This document shows, piece by piece, positions 26,588-38,642 of a stretch of DNA of 64,000 nt (within the stretch, counting starts at the first letter, position 1; every line of letters begins with the position of its first letter). Source of the DNA: Diogma glabrata (lineage: Eukaryota > Arthropoda > Insecta > Diptera > Cylindrotomidae); contig OY856186.1 in the NCBI GenBank assembly GCA_963693315.1, positions 88,182,647 through 88,246,646 on the forward strand, read 5' to 3'. The notes under the pieces were generated by a model. It made no database searches and had not been told where the DNA came from. It saw nothing but the letters and a program-made list of their open reading frames with translations. Position numbers and translations under genes: made by a program.

Positions 26588-28263
26588 TTAATTTTTCATT
26601 GTATTTTTTTATTGGATAAAGTCGTATTTTGAAAGAAACTTTTCTACTTAGCACCACGAAAATAAAAAACAAGAAAAATTAAAATCGGAAAACAAACTAA
26701 ATTACCTATCATTTGTCATAATGCAGAGTAAAATGTCGAAAACTTTCAAAATAAATAAAAAAATGTTAGAAATATGTAATGGCTGAACATTAATTATAGC
26801 AGTTTATTGTTCTTTGGAAAATGTTAAGATATATTTTACAATTATTAGGGATTGCAACAAAATTTTCTGTCTTGTCTATGTATTACAATAGACTAAAAAA
26901 ATTTAAATAATGGTTTATGTGAAGAAATAGAATAATATCTTTCTTTTATTTGTCATAATTATGTATGCTATTGCACAAGCAACAAAAGTTTTGCTAGAAA
27001 CAAGACCGTTGTAATAATTAAAACGAAATTGAACTATGAGACCAACCACAGAGATAACATAAATTGAATGAGTGCCAAGTAACAAATTTTATTTGGTTAC
27101 AAGTATTTAGAAAATTATTAAATATTTCAGCTACATTTATTTTCTCAAAATAACATTTAATTTTGTTGGGAAATAATAGTACATTATGATGCTAGGACGT
27201 AAAGCTAAAGATTTTAGCCGGATGTGGAGTTGCACCCACATTAAGTCCAAAATAGCTTACGTCCGTGAATCATATACTATTTTTTATTCGCCGCAAGCAA
27301 AATATTTATAAAAAATCTGTTTATTAATTTAAAATCATAAATTTGCATAAATTTTAAAATAAAAATATGTGGAACAAGTATCCTTTGACAAAATATTTGT
27401 TATTTTTTTCAAATTATTGTCTAACCATGACAACATATGATAACAACTATTTTAATTGGATAATGAAATTTTGAATTTAAGGGTTGCTTTGATAAAAAAT
27501 TCTATTTTTCATAGAATTTAAACAAATACAAATGCTTTTTGCTTTTTTGGACGTAACTATGACAACAAAATAAATAGTTAAAAAGTGACACTTTATTACG
27601 TTTTCCATTGATTACTCCTAGTAAATATAATGATCCCGTAATAGCGAGATTTTCTATCACTTAGCCCAGGATTTTGGGATCATAAAACTATGTCGGGGAT
27701 TAAGTAATCCCTGCAATCCCTGGTCACAATCGAAATAGGATGTAACATATAAATTAAATAGCTAAATCGTTAATTTATTGATAATAAAAACGGAATTGCG
27801 AAATACTAAAACAAGGAATTTTATTTACAATTATTCATCATGTTTCACCAAGTACCAGCGGTAAAATCCATCGAATTTGAGTACAATGAATTTCAGTTTT
27901 ATATTTAAAATTTAAATATATAAAGATTTTAGCTCTCAAATACTGATATTTAGTTTTCTTATTTTCTATTTGTTCTGGTATGTTTTAAATGAAGTGTTTT
28001 AGACACTAACTTTAGAAGATTATTTGTGATTTAGAAACACTTTTTTGTTTTATTTTTTTAGCTGTCGGTTAACCGCGGTTAACCGGTTATTTTGGAAATT
28101 TACTATTCGATAACAGGATAGTAAAAAAGTCGAATAATTGCCATCTCTAGTTGCTCTAATTGCCATATTATCTCCTCTAATATGTTTTGATAACTATGAT
28201 TATTAAACTTGTTATAAACAGGTATTCTGGCTTGTTATAAATGGGCAGGGGCGCACACGGCGT
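26588..28263. other. AT-rich stretch with a diverged M1-like repeat
   Basis: 27190-27600 resembles family M1 at low identity (ACCATGACAACA, GATAATGAAATTTTGAA, GCTTTGATAAAAA). Within it, GGACGTAAAGCTAAAG and TAGCTTACGTCC form a hairpin (27197-27263). No gene is seen. Confidence 0.45.
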
Positions 28264-29185
28264 GTTTTTTTTAAAGTATTATGTTATAGAAATTACAATA
28301 TTTGTCACAACAACACATAGATACCCTTTAAGACCTAGGTCCCACAACAACTTACAGTCTGAGGCATTGATGAATGCTATTTTAAGCTACTATTGGGGCA
28401 AAGTATTCCATTTCTACGATGTACGAACAAAGAAGGACCTCTGAATTCTGTCTCTATGATAGTGTGTTTTCTCAACAGTTTGACTGTTTTCACAAACCGA
28501 TTGACGTGTAAAATGGGGATAAGAATATGATTGATCCGAATGCATGATGGAACCGATACCATCCGAGCACTGCTGGTGACGAAATTTATAAAAACAACGA
28601 GATCAGTAAGAGTGCGACGATGTTGTAGGGAACCAAAAATTGATGTTAAATTTCGATCATCCACAATTCGCATAGCATGAACAGAGTCCAAAAGAGCTAG
28701 GGTGAAAACAGATGTAGCGCCACAGACTAAATAATAATACTCCATATAGGAACGAATATAGGACTTAAAAATGTGGAGTAATTGATAAGTAGTGAAATAA
28801 TTTTGACATCTATAGAGGAGGTCGAGTTTTTTTGACTCGCTTTTTGCCATCGCCATTATATGACCGTTCCACAGTTGGAAATTTTGACTTCCAATAAACG
28901 AAAGCTTTCACATTCATCTAATTGTTCGTCACACATTATACTAATTGAAATATCGTTGGGGAAATCCGTCTTTGATCTGCAAAATATCAATAGCTGTGTT
29001 TTAGTGGAATTAAATTGACTAAATTTTTGTCACCTGCACAATCGGCGATTTTTTCTAGGTCCTCGTTTACATTTATGGCAGCGTCTCTCCGATTTATTCG
29101 TTCGTGCATTTTACACTTTAAAGATAGGGGGACGAATGACTTGTACAGTAGACATGACCTAACTTATGAAGTTGTTATTTTAATC

Positions 29186-31254
29186 CCTCCCACTGACTAA
29201 TTATGTTCCTTTTGACTCGAAAATGAAGTGTGTGCAGTTTTACTGAAATCGGAAAATAATTACCCACCGCGCAGTGGCGTCGAAGATAAGAAAATTAGCA
29301 AAATAATAGGATTTTTTATGTTTGTCAGATACAATCATCCTAAAATATAATATATCTCATAATTTCTTTATTAATTAATTTTTTTATTAAAAACTAATTG
29401 CTTTACGATTCCAACGATTCCATTATGTTTTATACATAATTTTTTTATTAAAAACTAATTGCTTTACGATTCCAACGAGCCTAAGTATGTAGAAATCGAT
29501 CTTAGGAAAGCATTTTTATCGAATTTCTTCTTCTTAAATCCAAAAAAAAAAAATTTCTGCGAAAATTCAGAAAAAATAAATTTTTATGTTAGATTTAGAC
29601 TTTGTTTGAGTAACACAAATTTTTATTTTTGGATACATTGCTAGCAGAATTAACTGAACATGATAAAGTAGATCGTTTGCCAACCATAGTAACATTTGGT
29701 AATATTAAGAAGTTATTAACCGTTCCTTAATGCAAAGAAGGGAGCGGCTTATCGATTGCGAATGCGATATATGAATGCCTTGAAGAATGGGATCTTACTG
29801 ATAAAGTCGAAGCCATGTGTTACAACACGACATCAAGTGACGCTGGACCAGAAAAAGGTGGAAAAAAAGATTGGCCATAACTTGATTCGATTCCCATGTC
29901 GTTATCACATACAGGAGATTAAACTATGGGCTGTTTATGATCTCAAATTTGGAAAGACCACAGCACCCGATGTTTATCTGTTCAACAAACTTCAGAAGGA
30001 ATGAGACGATGGTAAAATTAATCCAACAATGTTCAAAAATGGAACATCGGATAAAAAACTGGGAAACAAAATTCCAAAACACTCGTGAGAAGCTCTAGTA
30101 ATTTTTTGTCATAAAGAGTTGGAAAAATCACACCCACGCAGCGAATATAAAGAATTTTTGGAAGTTACATTGATTTTTCTTGGCGAAACCATTGAGAATT
30201 ACAAATTCAAACGCCCAGGTCCGACAAGTCACGTCGTTTGCATTTTTTCGAGACGTTTGCATTTTTCTGATTATGTTGTATGTAAAAACTTGGTTCAAAT
30301 GCATAGATGGAACAGCAGTCGCAAAATCAGGATTTGGATTTCATCAAAATTGACCAAAGAGTTTCAGAAGAAATGTTGATCAAAATTTGTTATCATCTTC
30401 ACTATTTAACGGAAGCAAATATTGGCTTGGCTTTTTTCGACCCAGAGATTTCGTTTGATGAAAAACGAAAAATGGTTCAAAACCTTGAGGTCCCAGCACG
30501 AGACATCCCCATCGCACCCCAAACTCGCAAAAAAGATTTTGACGCAGTCAAACATATGCAACTTTTTGCTAATAAGAACATTAGTGATTTTGTCACAGAA
30601 AAAACTCAAAGTTTTTTTAATCAATTTAGAATTTGTATTGATTTTTTGCTACATGACCCATCGGAATGAGGATTTCGTCAAAGCCACGTTGTTCTGCCAA
30701 AGTTTTCATGTTGTTAATGATACCGCCGAACTCGGGGTTAAGTTGGTGACACGGAATACAACAGCATTCTAACTAAAGACGAGGAAGGTACACAATACAC
30801 CATTCAGGTGGTCGAAAACTACAGATGCAAATACCCATCATACAATAAATCTAATTTAATTTATTGATTTCTTTTGGAAAAATGTTGCTTTTGAATGAAA
30901 AATTATTATAAATTTAACCATAAAAATTAATTTTTTTCTTTGAAAAAAGATTATTATGAATTAGTGAATTTTCGTATATGTAAGAAGAAAAATTAAGATA
31001 AATCGCTTTTGTAAGATCGATTTCTACATACTTAGGCTCGTTAGAATCGTTAATTAATTAGCTTTTAATAAAAAAAATCAAAATTATGAGATATATTATG
31101 TTTTAAGATAATTATATCTGATAAAAATTAAAAATCCTATTATTCTGCTAATTTTCTTATCTTCGACGCCACTGCGCGGTGGGTAATTATTTTCCGATTT
31201 CAATAAAACTTGATATAGTTCATATTCGAGTCAAATGGAACATAATTAGCCGGT
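29186..31254 (+). mobile_element. DNA transposon with about 300-bp inverted repeats and its own transposase gene
   Basis: Left 29186-29510 and right 30960-31254 are inverted copies. For example, CTAATTATGTTCC, ATTACCCACCGCGCAGTGG and GTATGTAGAAATCGATCTTA are all mirrored. The left arm has an internal 60-bp duplication (about 29380-29478, AAACTAATTGCTTTACGATT twice). Outer ends read CTCCCAC and, inverted, CTCCCAC. No TSD is evident after decay. It splits the LINE at 28264-31800. Confidence 0.8.
29640..30840 (+). pseudogene. Transposase-like gene of an arthropod 'uncharacterized protein' family
   Basis: Reading across frameshifts, the blocks are GSGLSIANAIYECLEEWDLTDKVEAM with NTTSSDAG, FPCRYHIQEIKLWAVYDLKFGK, TAPDVYLFNKLQK, SEYKEFLEVTLIFLGE, HLHYLTEANIGLAFFDPEIS (30307-30669), HVVNDTAEL and ILTKDEEGTQYTIQVVENYR. 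I recall this order (DTTxxNTG, CRHH, E-rich helix, VVND.AERGV) from many unnamed arthropod and cnidarian proteins with transposase-like cores. I cannot assign a superfamily name. At least five frame breaks or stops show it is inactive. Confidence 0.6.
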
Positions 31255-31800
31255 GGGAGCGAAGAAAAAGATGGTTTGAAAATTGTTCATACATATCTGG
31301 TCATGCCTAGTACAGTGTACAATCATATGCAAAACTATTTATCCAGTAATCCGGTGATTTTCAACAGTTCGTTGATATAAATTAAATATAGATTGGAGAA
31401 TAAACCTAAGCGTTGAGGTACACCAGCGTTTACTAATTTCGACTCAAAGGAAAAGCCATCGATGTCGATGGTCGTATTTGCTGTCAGATATTAAATTTAA
31501 TGGTTTCCTTCCCAAAATTTGAATATATCTGTGTTAATATAATGCTCGAATACTTTAGATAGGACTAAGAGTAAGGTTATTTATCTATAATTTGAAATAT
31601 CACATTTTGCAAAATTTCCGTTTTTTGGGGACGGACTGAACATTGGCTAACTTCTAACATGAAGGAAAAAATTCAAGATTTATAGAATTTGTAGTAGATT
31701 TGGGTAAGAGAAGGTACAAGTGATGATCTTTCATTTTAACTCCTGAATACTGGATTTAGGGTATTTCTTTAGGAGTTTTCAAAACTGTCTAGTCAATAGC

Positions 31801-32384
31801 AGTCCATCTTTTTATGGTTCAAGTGACAAGATGTCGCTTTCCAAAGATATTTTTTTAACAGAATCTGGCATCTCTGGAATGCTTTACTAATGGAATGCCT
31901 AACTAATAAACTATACTGAAAAACTATCGGCCCGTCCGGACCCACCTTGTGTGCGCACCTGGATTAAGGCATAAACAGGTAATTTCTTCACAGGTAATGA
32001 GTTCGGTGCCTGAGGCAAGAGCAACGATAGCATGTCCTTTCTCACAGGTTGCTGTTGACTATGCTGCAAAAATTATGGTTATAGAGAGCGTAATCGAAGA
32101 GGTTACCAAACTTCAAAAGCATACGTGGCAATTTTTGTATGTCTGTGCTTAACATGGTTCACTGCACGGTGTGTGCTATATTCATCGGTGCTATTAACCA
32201 ATTTCTCGATTGGTTCGAATTTTTATCAAAAAATAATACTTTTACTTCTAATTTTCTAGTGAAGGATTGCATTGCATGGTATATGATACCACCTGCAGCT
32301 CCAAGCTTTGGGAAGCTGCTGTAAAGAGCCGAGCAAAATAGGAAAATAGGAATAGGATTGTTAGCCTGGGTGCTCTGTCTTTGA
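31801..32384. other. Unassigned stretch
   Basis: A 67-codon frame (31949-32152) has no recognised similarity. Base composition is less AT-rich than nearby, so this may be the 5' part of the LINE relic that follows, too decayed to identify. Confidence 0.35.
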
Positions 32385-33060
32385 CAATAAGCTTCTTTGA
32401 GCCCTAAGCAATCTCAGGTCCTGATGGGATTTGGCTTAGTAATATACAATAGAGTTTGAAGATATTATGAAAAAGACTCACGGATTTTCGTGACTTACAC
32501 AACTTTCAGCTATGTACTGTGGCTCTGAGAAACACGTGGGTCGTTTTCGTCCCTCAACCAAGATTGATTAACTATCGAAATAAAAGCTTTCGATCGATCA
32601 GTCTTTCCCCGTATATTCTAGAGAGTTTTGGGAAACTTTTGATTGATATACTAGAAATGTATGTCTGAAGAAAAACTCGCTTAGCAATAAGCAACACGAT
32701 TATTAAGCGTGAAAGTCTACGGACACTATCCTTTCAGAAGTAGACTCTGACATTTAAGAGATCTCCAAAAAGGCAATCACTCTTGGTGCTTCTCTTGATA
32801 TATAATTCTATGCATTCCGAAAAATCTTTTGAGTCACTTATTAACGTAGAGATACGGAGTGAATAAAACACACCTTAGTTGTAGACAAAGAGCATTAGAA
32901 GACTAGTTTATTCACATAAAGGACAACACCAACCCAGGTAAGCGTGAGAGAAGGAGGTCTTCAAGATGGAGCAGGGGTAGTAGTTCTAGTAGTGAGATAT
33001 TTTTGCATGGAAATGCAAATTGTTCTACACAGTTGAAAAAGTAACTGCAATATTTAAAGC
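32385..33060 (+). pseudogene. Heavily decayed LINE with RT and RNase H traces
   Basis: Across several stops one can read AISGPDGIW (the GPDGI box of RT), LRNTWVVFVPQP, NYRNKSFRSISLSPYILESF (counterpart of the YRPISL box), KAITLGASLDI and GGLQDGAGVVVLV (an RNase H-like start). The combination suggests an I/R1-like LINE with RNase H in the plus orientation, distinct from the minus-strand LINEs around it. Decay is extensive and boundaries are uncertain. Confidence 0.45.
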
Positions 33061-33526
33061 AAGTCTTGCAATAGGAGCTATGCGTTGCAGGTTATTATTG
33101 AATTGTAAAGTAAATGTTACATTAAACCTAATTTTAATGCATGTCTATAAAATTTAAAACCACTCTTGCATCATAATTTATTTCTATAGAACAACTAGAA
33201 GTTTTAATTTTAAATTTTAAGTTTTAATGCACCTTGCTGTAGCAAGGTGCTATTAATACATTAAAAATTTACTGAAATTTCAAAATTCACTAGAGTATTA
33301 TCCATTTTAGAAATATACAGATAAAATCGTTTCATGTATTTTTTTTTTTTTAATAAAATGTGTTGTGTAATAGGGTTTAGAATATGTGTCACAACAACAC
33401 ATAAATACCTTTTAAGACCTAGGTCTAGACCCGGGTCCCACAACAACTGGCGTTCTAAGGTGTAGATTAACGCTTTTTTTAAACATCTGTGGGTTGAAGC
33501 CACCTGAGACTAAGTGTTCCGACAAA

Positions 33527-34174
33527 CTATTCCATTTGTACGCAGCGCGGGATCTTTACCGTTTCACCGGTTGCGGCAGCCGATTGCCGAGTGGAACGGG
33601 GGTAAAAATAAGTTTGAGGCATGATGCCGCTGATTTCATCTGAGCACTGCTGATGACGATATTTGTAAAAAACAACGAGGTCAGCATCAGTGCGACGATG
33701 TTGTAGGGAATCAAGTTTTGATGTCAAAGTTCGATCACCCACAATTCGTACAGCTCGCTTTTGAACAGAGTCCAAGAGGGCCAAGATGGAAACAGAGGCA
33801 GCACCCCAAACTTGACAGCAGTACTCCATACAGGGACGAATATAGGACTTATAAACATGGAGCAATTGGTATGGAGTGAAAAATTTTTTGCATCTATTTA
33901 GGAGGCCGAGTTTTTTAGACGCGCTTTTTGCCATCGCCATTACATGATCGTTCCAGAGTAGGTCATCTGAAACTGTGACACCCAATAAACGAATGTTTTT
34001 ACATGCACCTATTGGTTCATCACACATACTAAATAAAATATCTTTGGGGAACTCGGTCTTTAATCTGGAAACAATCAACAGCTGTATTTTGGTAGAGTTG
34101 AAATTGACAAAGTTTTGGTCACCCCAGTCGGCGAAATCAAAAATAGGGTTGGGGACAATACTGAGCCTTGGGGT
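33527..34174 (-). pseudogene. LINE ORF2, RT tail with internal deletion of the catalytic box
   Basis: It reads PQGSVLSPTLFLI (34130-34170), then jumps straight to a segment that normally lies well after the FADD catalytic motif (ADWGDQNFVNFNSTKIQ). RLLGVTVSDDLLWN, RCKKFFTPYQLLHVYKSYIR and SVQKRAVRIVGD follow. The RT aspartate pair is therefore deleted, making this copy dead regardless of its other damage. The frame ends at 33527, then more shifted tail sequence runs to the T-run. Confidence 0.85.
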
Positions 34175-35375
34175 AGTGGTGTAAAAGTGTTTAATACTTT
34201 AATACGCGGTATTATACGTAAAATACCGTATTGTCCAAAACGTAGTAAAATCCAAGGTATTTTATTTTAGAAATGTTTTCTATTGTGGAGGCGCGCGAAT
34301 CAGTAATATGCCATTTTATTGAGATTTCGCGTAGATTAGTTAAAAAATTTATAACTGCGAAAATATATTTTATACGACTGGTTCTTGAATATATAAAAGA
34401 CTCATAAGAAAATGAATTATTGCTCCTTGTCACAATTAAAAACGCATTCTTAATGATTCGCAAATTTCTATGGCATCAAAATTGTTGTAATATCAAAAGA
34501 ACATCCATTTCAACCATCGAATGCTGCATCATACCTATTCACCGTTACAGGGAATTTTTTTTATGCAGCAAATCAAAATCAATCAATTGTCATTCAATTT
34601 TATATCTTTGAGTAGTCCTCTTTCTATACCTTCAAATTGATCAACTAAAACACCCAAATCTCAAAACTCACATTCTGAAAACGATGGCAACTCTATTGAT
34701 TGTGTAACTTAAGCCGGGCATTCACATACAACAGAAACCGAATTTCATACAAATTTGACAGATAAAAATTCGGTTTCTGTAAAATTTGTACGGAATTCTG
34801 TTTCTGTTGTATGTGGTTTCAAGCCTTTAGTGGCAAAGAGTTTGTGGATCTTCGGAATGTTGCATCGTTCCGCATATTCCACTGTAACAGAAAATCTGTT
34901 TCAATCCGTAACGTAACTCATACTGCAAGTAGTATTTGTCTTACAAATCAACGAGGCGTAAACTTGTTGTTGTGAAACATCATAATAAATCTTCAACAGT
35001 TTACCGATGGAAAATGATTTCAATTTAAATAAAAACATAAATACAATAGCTCGGCGCTAAAGTAATTAATTAATAAAAGTAATTAATAAAGTAGTAATTA
35101 ATAAAAAGTAGTAATTAATAAAATATTATTCGTTTAAGGAATATAAATAAAGATAACGATAAGAAATCCAAATGGCGGCGCAGATATTTAGAAGAAAATG
35201 AATTAGTTATGATTGAAAATGGTGATGGAAGTAATTTTTTGTTGTTATACTACTAACACTGTATGTCGACTATTGCACTTTTGTACAGAATAGACGGTAT
35301 TTTATATTGTATTATACAATGTATAATACTCTGTATTATACAAAAAAAATAAAATACGGTATTTTAACATCTCTA
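34175..35375. mobile_element. Non-autonomous hAT MITE (1.2 kb) in the LINE, 8-bp TSD
   Basis: CTTGGGGT is present on both sides (34167-34174 and 35376-35383). It is part of the conserved GVPQ codons of the LINE, so the pre-insertion sequence can be inferred. The left end (T)AGTGGTGTAAAAG and inverted right end TAGAGATGTTAAAA fit the TAGNGRTG termini of hAT elements. No coding capacity. TAATACNGTATTT motifs occur near both ends. Confidence 0.82.
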
Positions 35376-35396
35376 CTTGGGGTACACCAGCGTTAA

Positions 35397-36055
35397 TTTT
35401 TTTTTTTTAATAAAATGTGATGTGTAGTAGGCATTACAATATGTGTCACAACAACACATAAAAACCTTTTAAGACCAAGGTCCCACAACAACATGCGTTC
35501 TAAGGATGTTAATGGACGCAAATCTGTTTTTTTTTAATTTTTTTTGTTCAATAATGGATAACTAAACCATAAATCCTATCACATATAAAATATGACATAG
35601 GCCAATATTTCGTGGTAGGATAGAGAAAATAAAAATAAAATAAGAGATAAAAAGCAAATTTGTTTTAAAAATTTGCAGGAACAAAACTAAAATTGGTTTG
35701 CCAATAGTCCAGCTAATGGCATAATCCTTGATGGACGCGGTATATTTTTCAATGATTAAAGCTCAGATATATAGTTATACGAAGGCTCGTTTCTTCGAGT
35801 AAGCTACAGCGTTCCAGCATCAAGGAATATTCATTAGCTACGACTGAGAATGCTACCGTTGACTAAATACAGTTCATCCGCCAGCACCCCTAAGATATCA
35901 CCTTGGCTAGTGATATCTCACTGCTATTGCCAGTGGTATGTGATATCTCACGTTAACTCATATGCCAATAGCAGGGACTGGAGTACGCGGGGTTGTCACA
36001 CCCGTGGATCAAAAAATAGAAAAAAATTAACAAATTAATAAAAACTGATCCCTCC
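35397..36055 (-). mobile_element. Retroposed insert: LINE 5'-end-like plus 3'-end-like sequence joined
   Basis: 35397-35524 is nearly the same as the 3' end of the LINE family (compare 33343-33460). 35525-36055 closely matches 38123-38642, which lies just upstream of the LINE's first frame. The insert thus looks like a LINE from which everything between the 5' region and 3' tail was lost, with its poly(A) end at 35397. GCGTTAA (35390-35396) and GCGTACA (36058-36064) are probable TSD remnants. The alternative is two successive insertions of separate retroposons. Confidence 0.6.
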
Positions 36056-37375
36056 ATGCGTACAATTAGTTTAGACTCAGAAGAAAATCCGTCTAAGGTT
36101 ACCGAAATGTATCGGTTGGATAGAAAATTTTGAATCAGCTTCACAACATTGGGATGAAAACCGTACGCAACGAGCTTGTTGATTAAGTTGGCATGCCAGA
36201 CTCGATCGAATGCCTTGGAGATGTCTAAAGCGATAACGTATGTTTCACCACCTTTATCAAGTATGCTGTTCCAACAATGCGCTACATATAGTTTAATAGA
36301 TCGGTAGTTGATCTTTTGTTTCGAAAACCGTATTGGCTGTCGGATATTAAATGATTTTCTTCCAGAAATTTTGAAATATGTGTATTAATATAATGCTCAT
36401 AGACTTTGGACAGGACCGATAGTAAAGCTATTGGCCTATAATTTGAGATATCGGATTTTGGTCCCTTTTTGGGGACGGGCTGGACATTTGCCAACTTCCA
36501 GCACGAGGGAAATATACCAGATTTGTAGGATTGGTAGAATATTTTAGTTAAAGTTGGTGGAAGTTCTTTGGAAAAGGTTTTTAAAATAATGGGTGGAATA
36601 TTGTCCATTCCTGAGGCTTTGTTGATGTTTAACCCCTTTAAAAGTTTAGCGACTATTTTGGGTTTGAAGTGAAGTTCATTCATATTAACTCCTGAAGACT
36701 GGATTTGGGGTATTTCTTTAGGAGTTCCCAAAACAGTGGAGTTCAGAGCAAAGCGTTCAGCGAACAAGTTAGCTTTTCTTGCGGGATCATTGACGATCAA
36801 ATCACCATCAATAATAGGGGGAATAGAAAATATTGTACCAGAATTTAAAGAATTAATGGCACTGTAAAAACTCTTGTCAGAAACAGGCATAGACGTAAGT
36901 TTTGAGGCTTTCGCTTTGTCAATTTCAGACTTTTCGTTTGAGATAATCTGGTTAGATATTTTGTTGGCCTTTAGATATTGGGATCGATTAGTGGGAGTTT
37001 TGTTATGAATATGTTAATATTAAATGATCTACGTTTGTTTCTAAGTGCCGTTTTGGCAGCTTTCGAATACAAGTATTTTTGTTTGGGTTTTACTATGGAG
37101 AAAGGGACAAATTTATTGATAGCAAATTGGATGGTTTCTGTAAAGTTTTGAGCAGAAACATTTACATTGTCAGTGTAAAAACAATGACGGTCGAAAAGGA
37201 AACCATGGAAAAAATTTTGAAGACCACTCTTATCCATTTTTGAGTAGTGAAATATTTTACGGGGTTTGGGAGCTGTAGTTTTAAGTAAATCAGTTTTGAT
37301 AACAGATGAGATTAAATAATGATCAGAATTTCCAATACTACCTTTCGCGACATCGACATTCGTAATATCTGGCAT
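36056..37375 (-). pseudogene. LINE ORF2, RT N-terminal and palm region
   Basis: 36971-37375 holds the linker after the endonuclease (DHYLISSVIKTDL, ending in basic residues). 36282-36890 holds LKGLNINKASGMDNIPP, NYRPIALLSVLSKVYE and QYGFRNKRSTTDLLNY. A frameshift at about 36290 moves the next part into another frame, YVIALDISKAFDRVWHANL, with the first catalytic aspartate, then NFLSNRYISVTLDGFSSESK up to the insert at 36055. Confidence 0.85.
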
Positions 37376-37392
37376 TGTGGTAAGATAGAGAT

Positions 37393-38122
37393 CTAAAAGA
37401 AAACTATTATCACCGCCATTACGGGGGGAGTGAAAGTTGGGCTTTTAACAATTTGGAATAGGCCCTGAGACGCGGCAAAAATTTCTGCCAGTTTTCCACT
37501 ATTGTCAACATCGTCGGTCGATTTGGAGAATTCCAACCATGATTTGTTGTGGACGTTGAAGTCACCGGTAACGATAACTTCACAATTAGGGGACTGTGCT
37601 CTAATCTCGTCCACAATTTTTGTCAGTATATTAAAAAAGTTTGGGTTACGTTTGTTGGGACCGGTATAAAGCTATTGTAAAAAAAGTCATTTCTGGAAGA
37701 CAAATCTTTAAAACCATTGTATTGAAGCCGTCACCGTGTAGTTCAAAATTTGGAAAGCGCGTGTACGCAACACTCTCATGAATGAATGCGCATACGCCCT
37801 GATGGAGTTTGAAAGCTGATTCGAGCCTATATTTGGAATTAAGCGATTCTATTAAGAGAAAATTTTCAGAAACTTGTGTTTCTGTAAGGAATAGAATGTT
37901 CGGTTTGTCGTGCTCAAGATGATGTTGCACGTGGTCATGGTTAGCGTTTAATCCGCAGATGTTTTGAACATGTATTTTAAATTTTTTTATTGAATCATAT
38001 ATGTTTTGTCGCTGCAAATTCCGTGGATGTGCCGCTTTATGGGCGGGTGGATTGCGCAAATTTGCTTTACCACTTGCAGACTTATTTTTTTTCGGTTGTT
38101 CTGCCATATATATATATATCAA
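37393..38122 (-). pseudogene. LINE ORF2, apurinic-type endonuclease domain
   Basis: The frame starts at 38107 (MAEQPKKNKSASGK) or 38122, then IHVQNICGLNANHDHV (first catalytic strand), NILFLTETQVSE (glutamate of the active site) and VCAFIHESVAYTRF. A shift at about 37646 separates it from VIVTGDFNVHNKSWLEFSKS (37393-37614), the GDFN box. Breaks between the parts show decay. The basic N-terminus without a separate ORF1 upstream is notable. Confidence 0.85.
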
Positions 38123-38642
38123 AAGGGTTTTATTTTATTTTTTTATGTTTTATTTTAAAATGGATAACTAAGTAAAAAATCCTATCATACAACAAAATAT
38201 GACATATGCCAATATTTCATGATAAGATGAAGAAATAATAACAAAATAATAAGTGAAAAACAAATTGTGAGAAATTTGCAGAAAACAAAACAAAACTAAA
38301 TGCCAATAATCCAGCAGATGCAGCGCACCCCAGACGTACCGCTCACCACCTCAATCGAGGCACAAAGCCCACACATAACTACGTGTTGGTCCGATTCCTC
38401 GGAAGAGCTAATGAGCGGTACTGCTTCGGAACGCTGCCCAGCTAAGACTGGAAGTGCTACCGTTGACTAATTAAAGTTCGTTCGCCAGCACCCTAAGATC
38501 TTGGCTAACGACATCTCCTGCCATTGCCAGTGGTATGTGATATCTCACGCTAACTCATATGTCAATGGCAGGGACTGGAGTACGCAGGGTAGTCAGACTC
38601 GTAGATCAACATTGATCATAATCGATCAAAATCGATCCCTCC
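38123..38642 (-). repeat. Probable LINE 5' region, second copy of the repeat at 35525-36055
   Basis: Shared blocks with 35525-36055 include AATGGATAACTAA, TGACATA.GCCAATATTTC, GCTACCGTTGACTAA, CGCCAGCACCC and CCAGTGGTATGTGATATCTC, all in the same order. Both copies end at GATCCCTCC. Its position right before the LINE's first frame favours a 5' untranslated region. An independent SINE-like insertion remains possible. Confidence 0.6.

Larger units (their letters stand above)
28264..31800 (-). pseudogene. Decayed CR1/Jockey-type LINE, split by a DNA transposon
   Basis: The 3' end (T-run near 28264, ACAACAACACATAGATACCC) matches the 3' end of the LINE at 33343. An RT tail frame is recognisable at 28377-28856 (FTTYQLLHIFKSYIRS, LLDSVHAMRIV, SLQHRRTLTDLV). 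After the transposon (29186-31254) the LINE resumes. The GVPQ box lies near 31420 and an NYRPI-type region follows. 31480-31770 parallels 36340-36740 base by base with many changes. Frequent stops and shifts make this the oldest of the related copies. Confidence 0.75.
33343..38642 (-). mobile_element. Near full-length CR1/Jockey-type LINE with two nested insertions
   Basis: The 3' end is a T-run near 33338-33350. The 5' end is about 38642, if the segment 38123-38642 is its 5' untranslated region. Reading on the minus strand: 5' region, endonuclease (37393-38122), RT (36056-37375), a retroposed insert (35397-36055), the GVPQ box (35376-35396), a hAT MITE (34175-35375), then the RT tail (33527-34174). 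The insertions can be removed by eye because coding sequence resumes at both sides. Confidence 0.82.

Noticed and set aside
27190..27265. Hairpin with GGACGTAAAGCTAAAG considered as a tRNA or small RNA
   Set aside because: No cloverleaf, no B-box sequence, and it lies in a diverged M1-like repeat.
26846..28150. TAGGGATTGCAAC (26846) and inverted TAGAGATGGCAATTATTCG (ending 28149) as ends of one hAT element
   Set aside because: Ends match only loosely and the flanking 8-bp sequences (ACAATTAT and GTTGCTCT) differ, so no TSD supports it.
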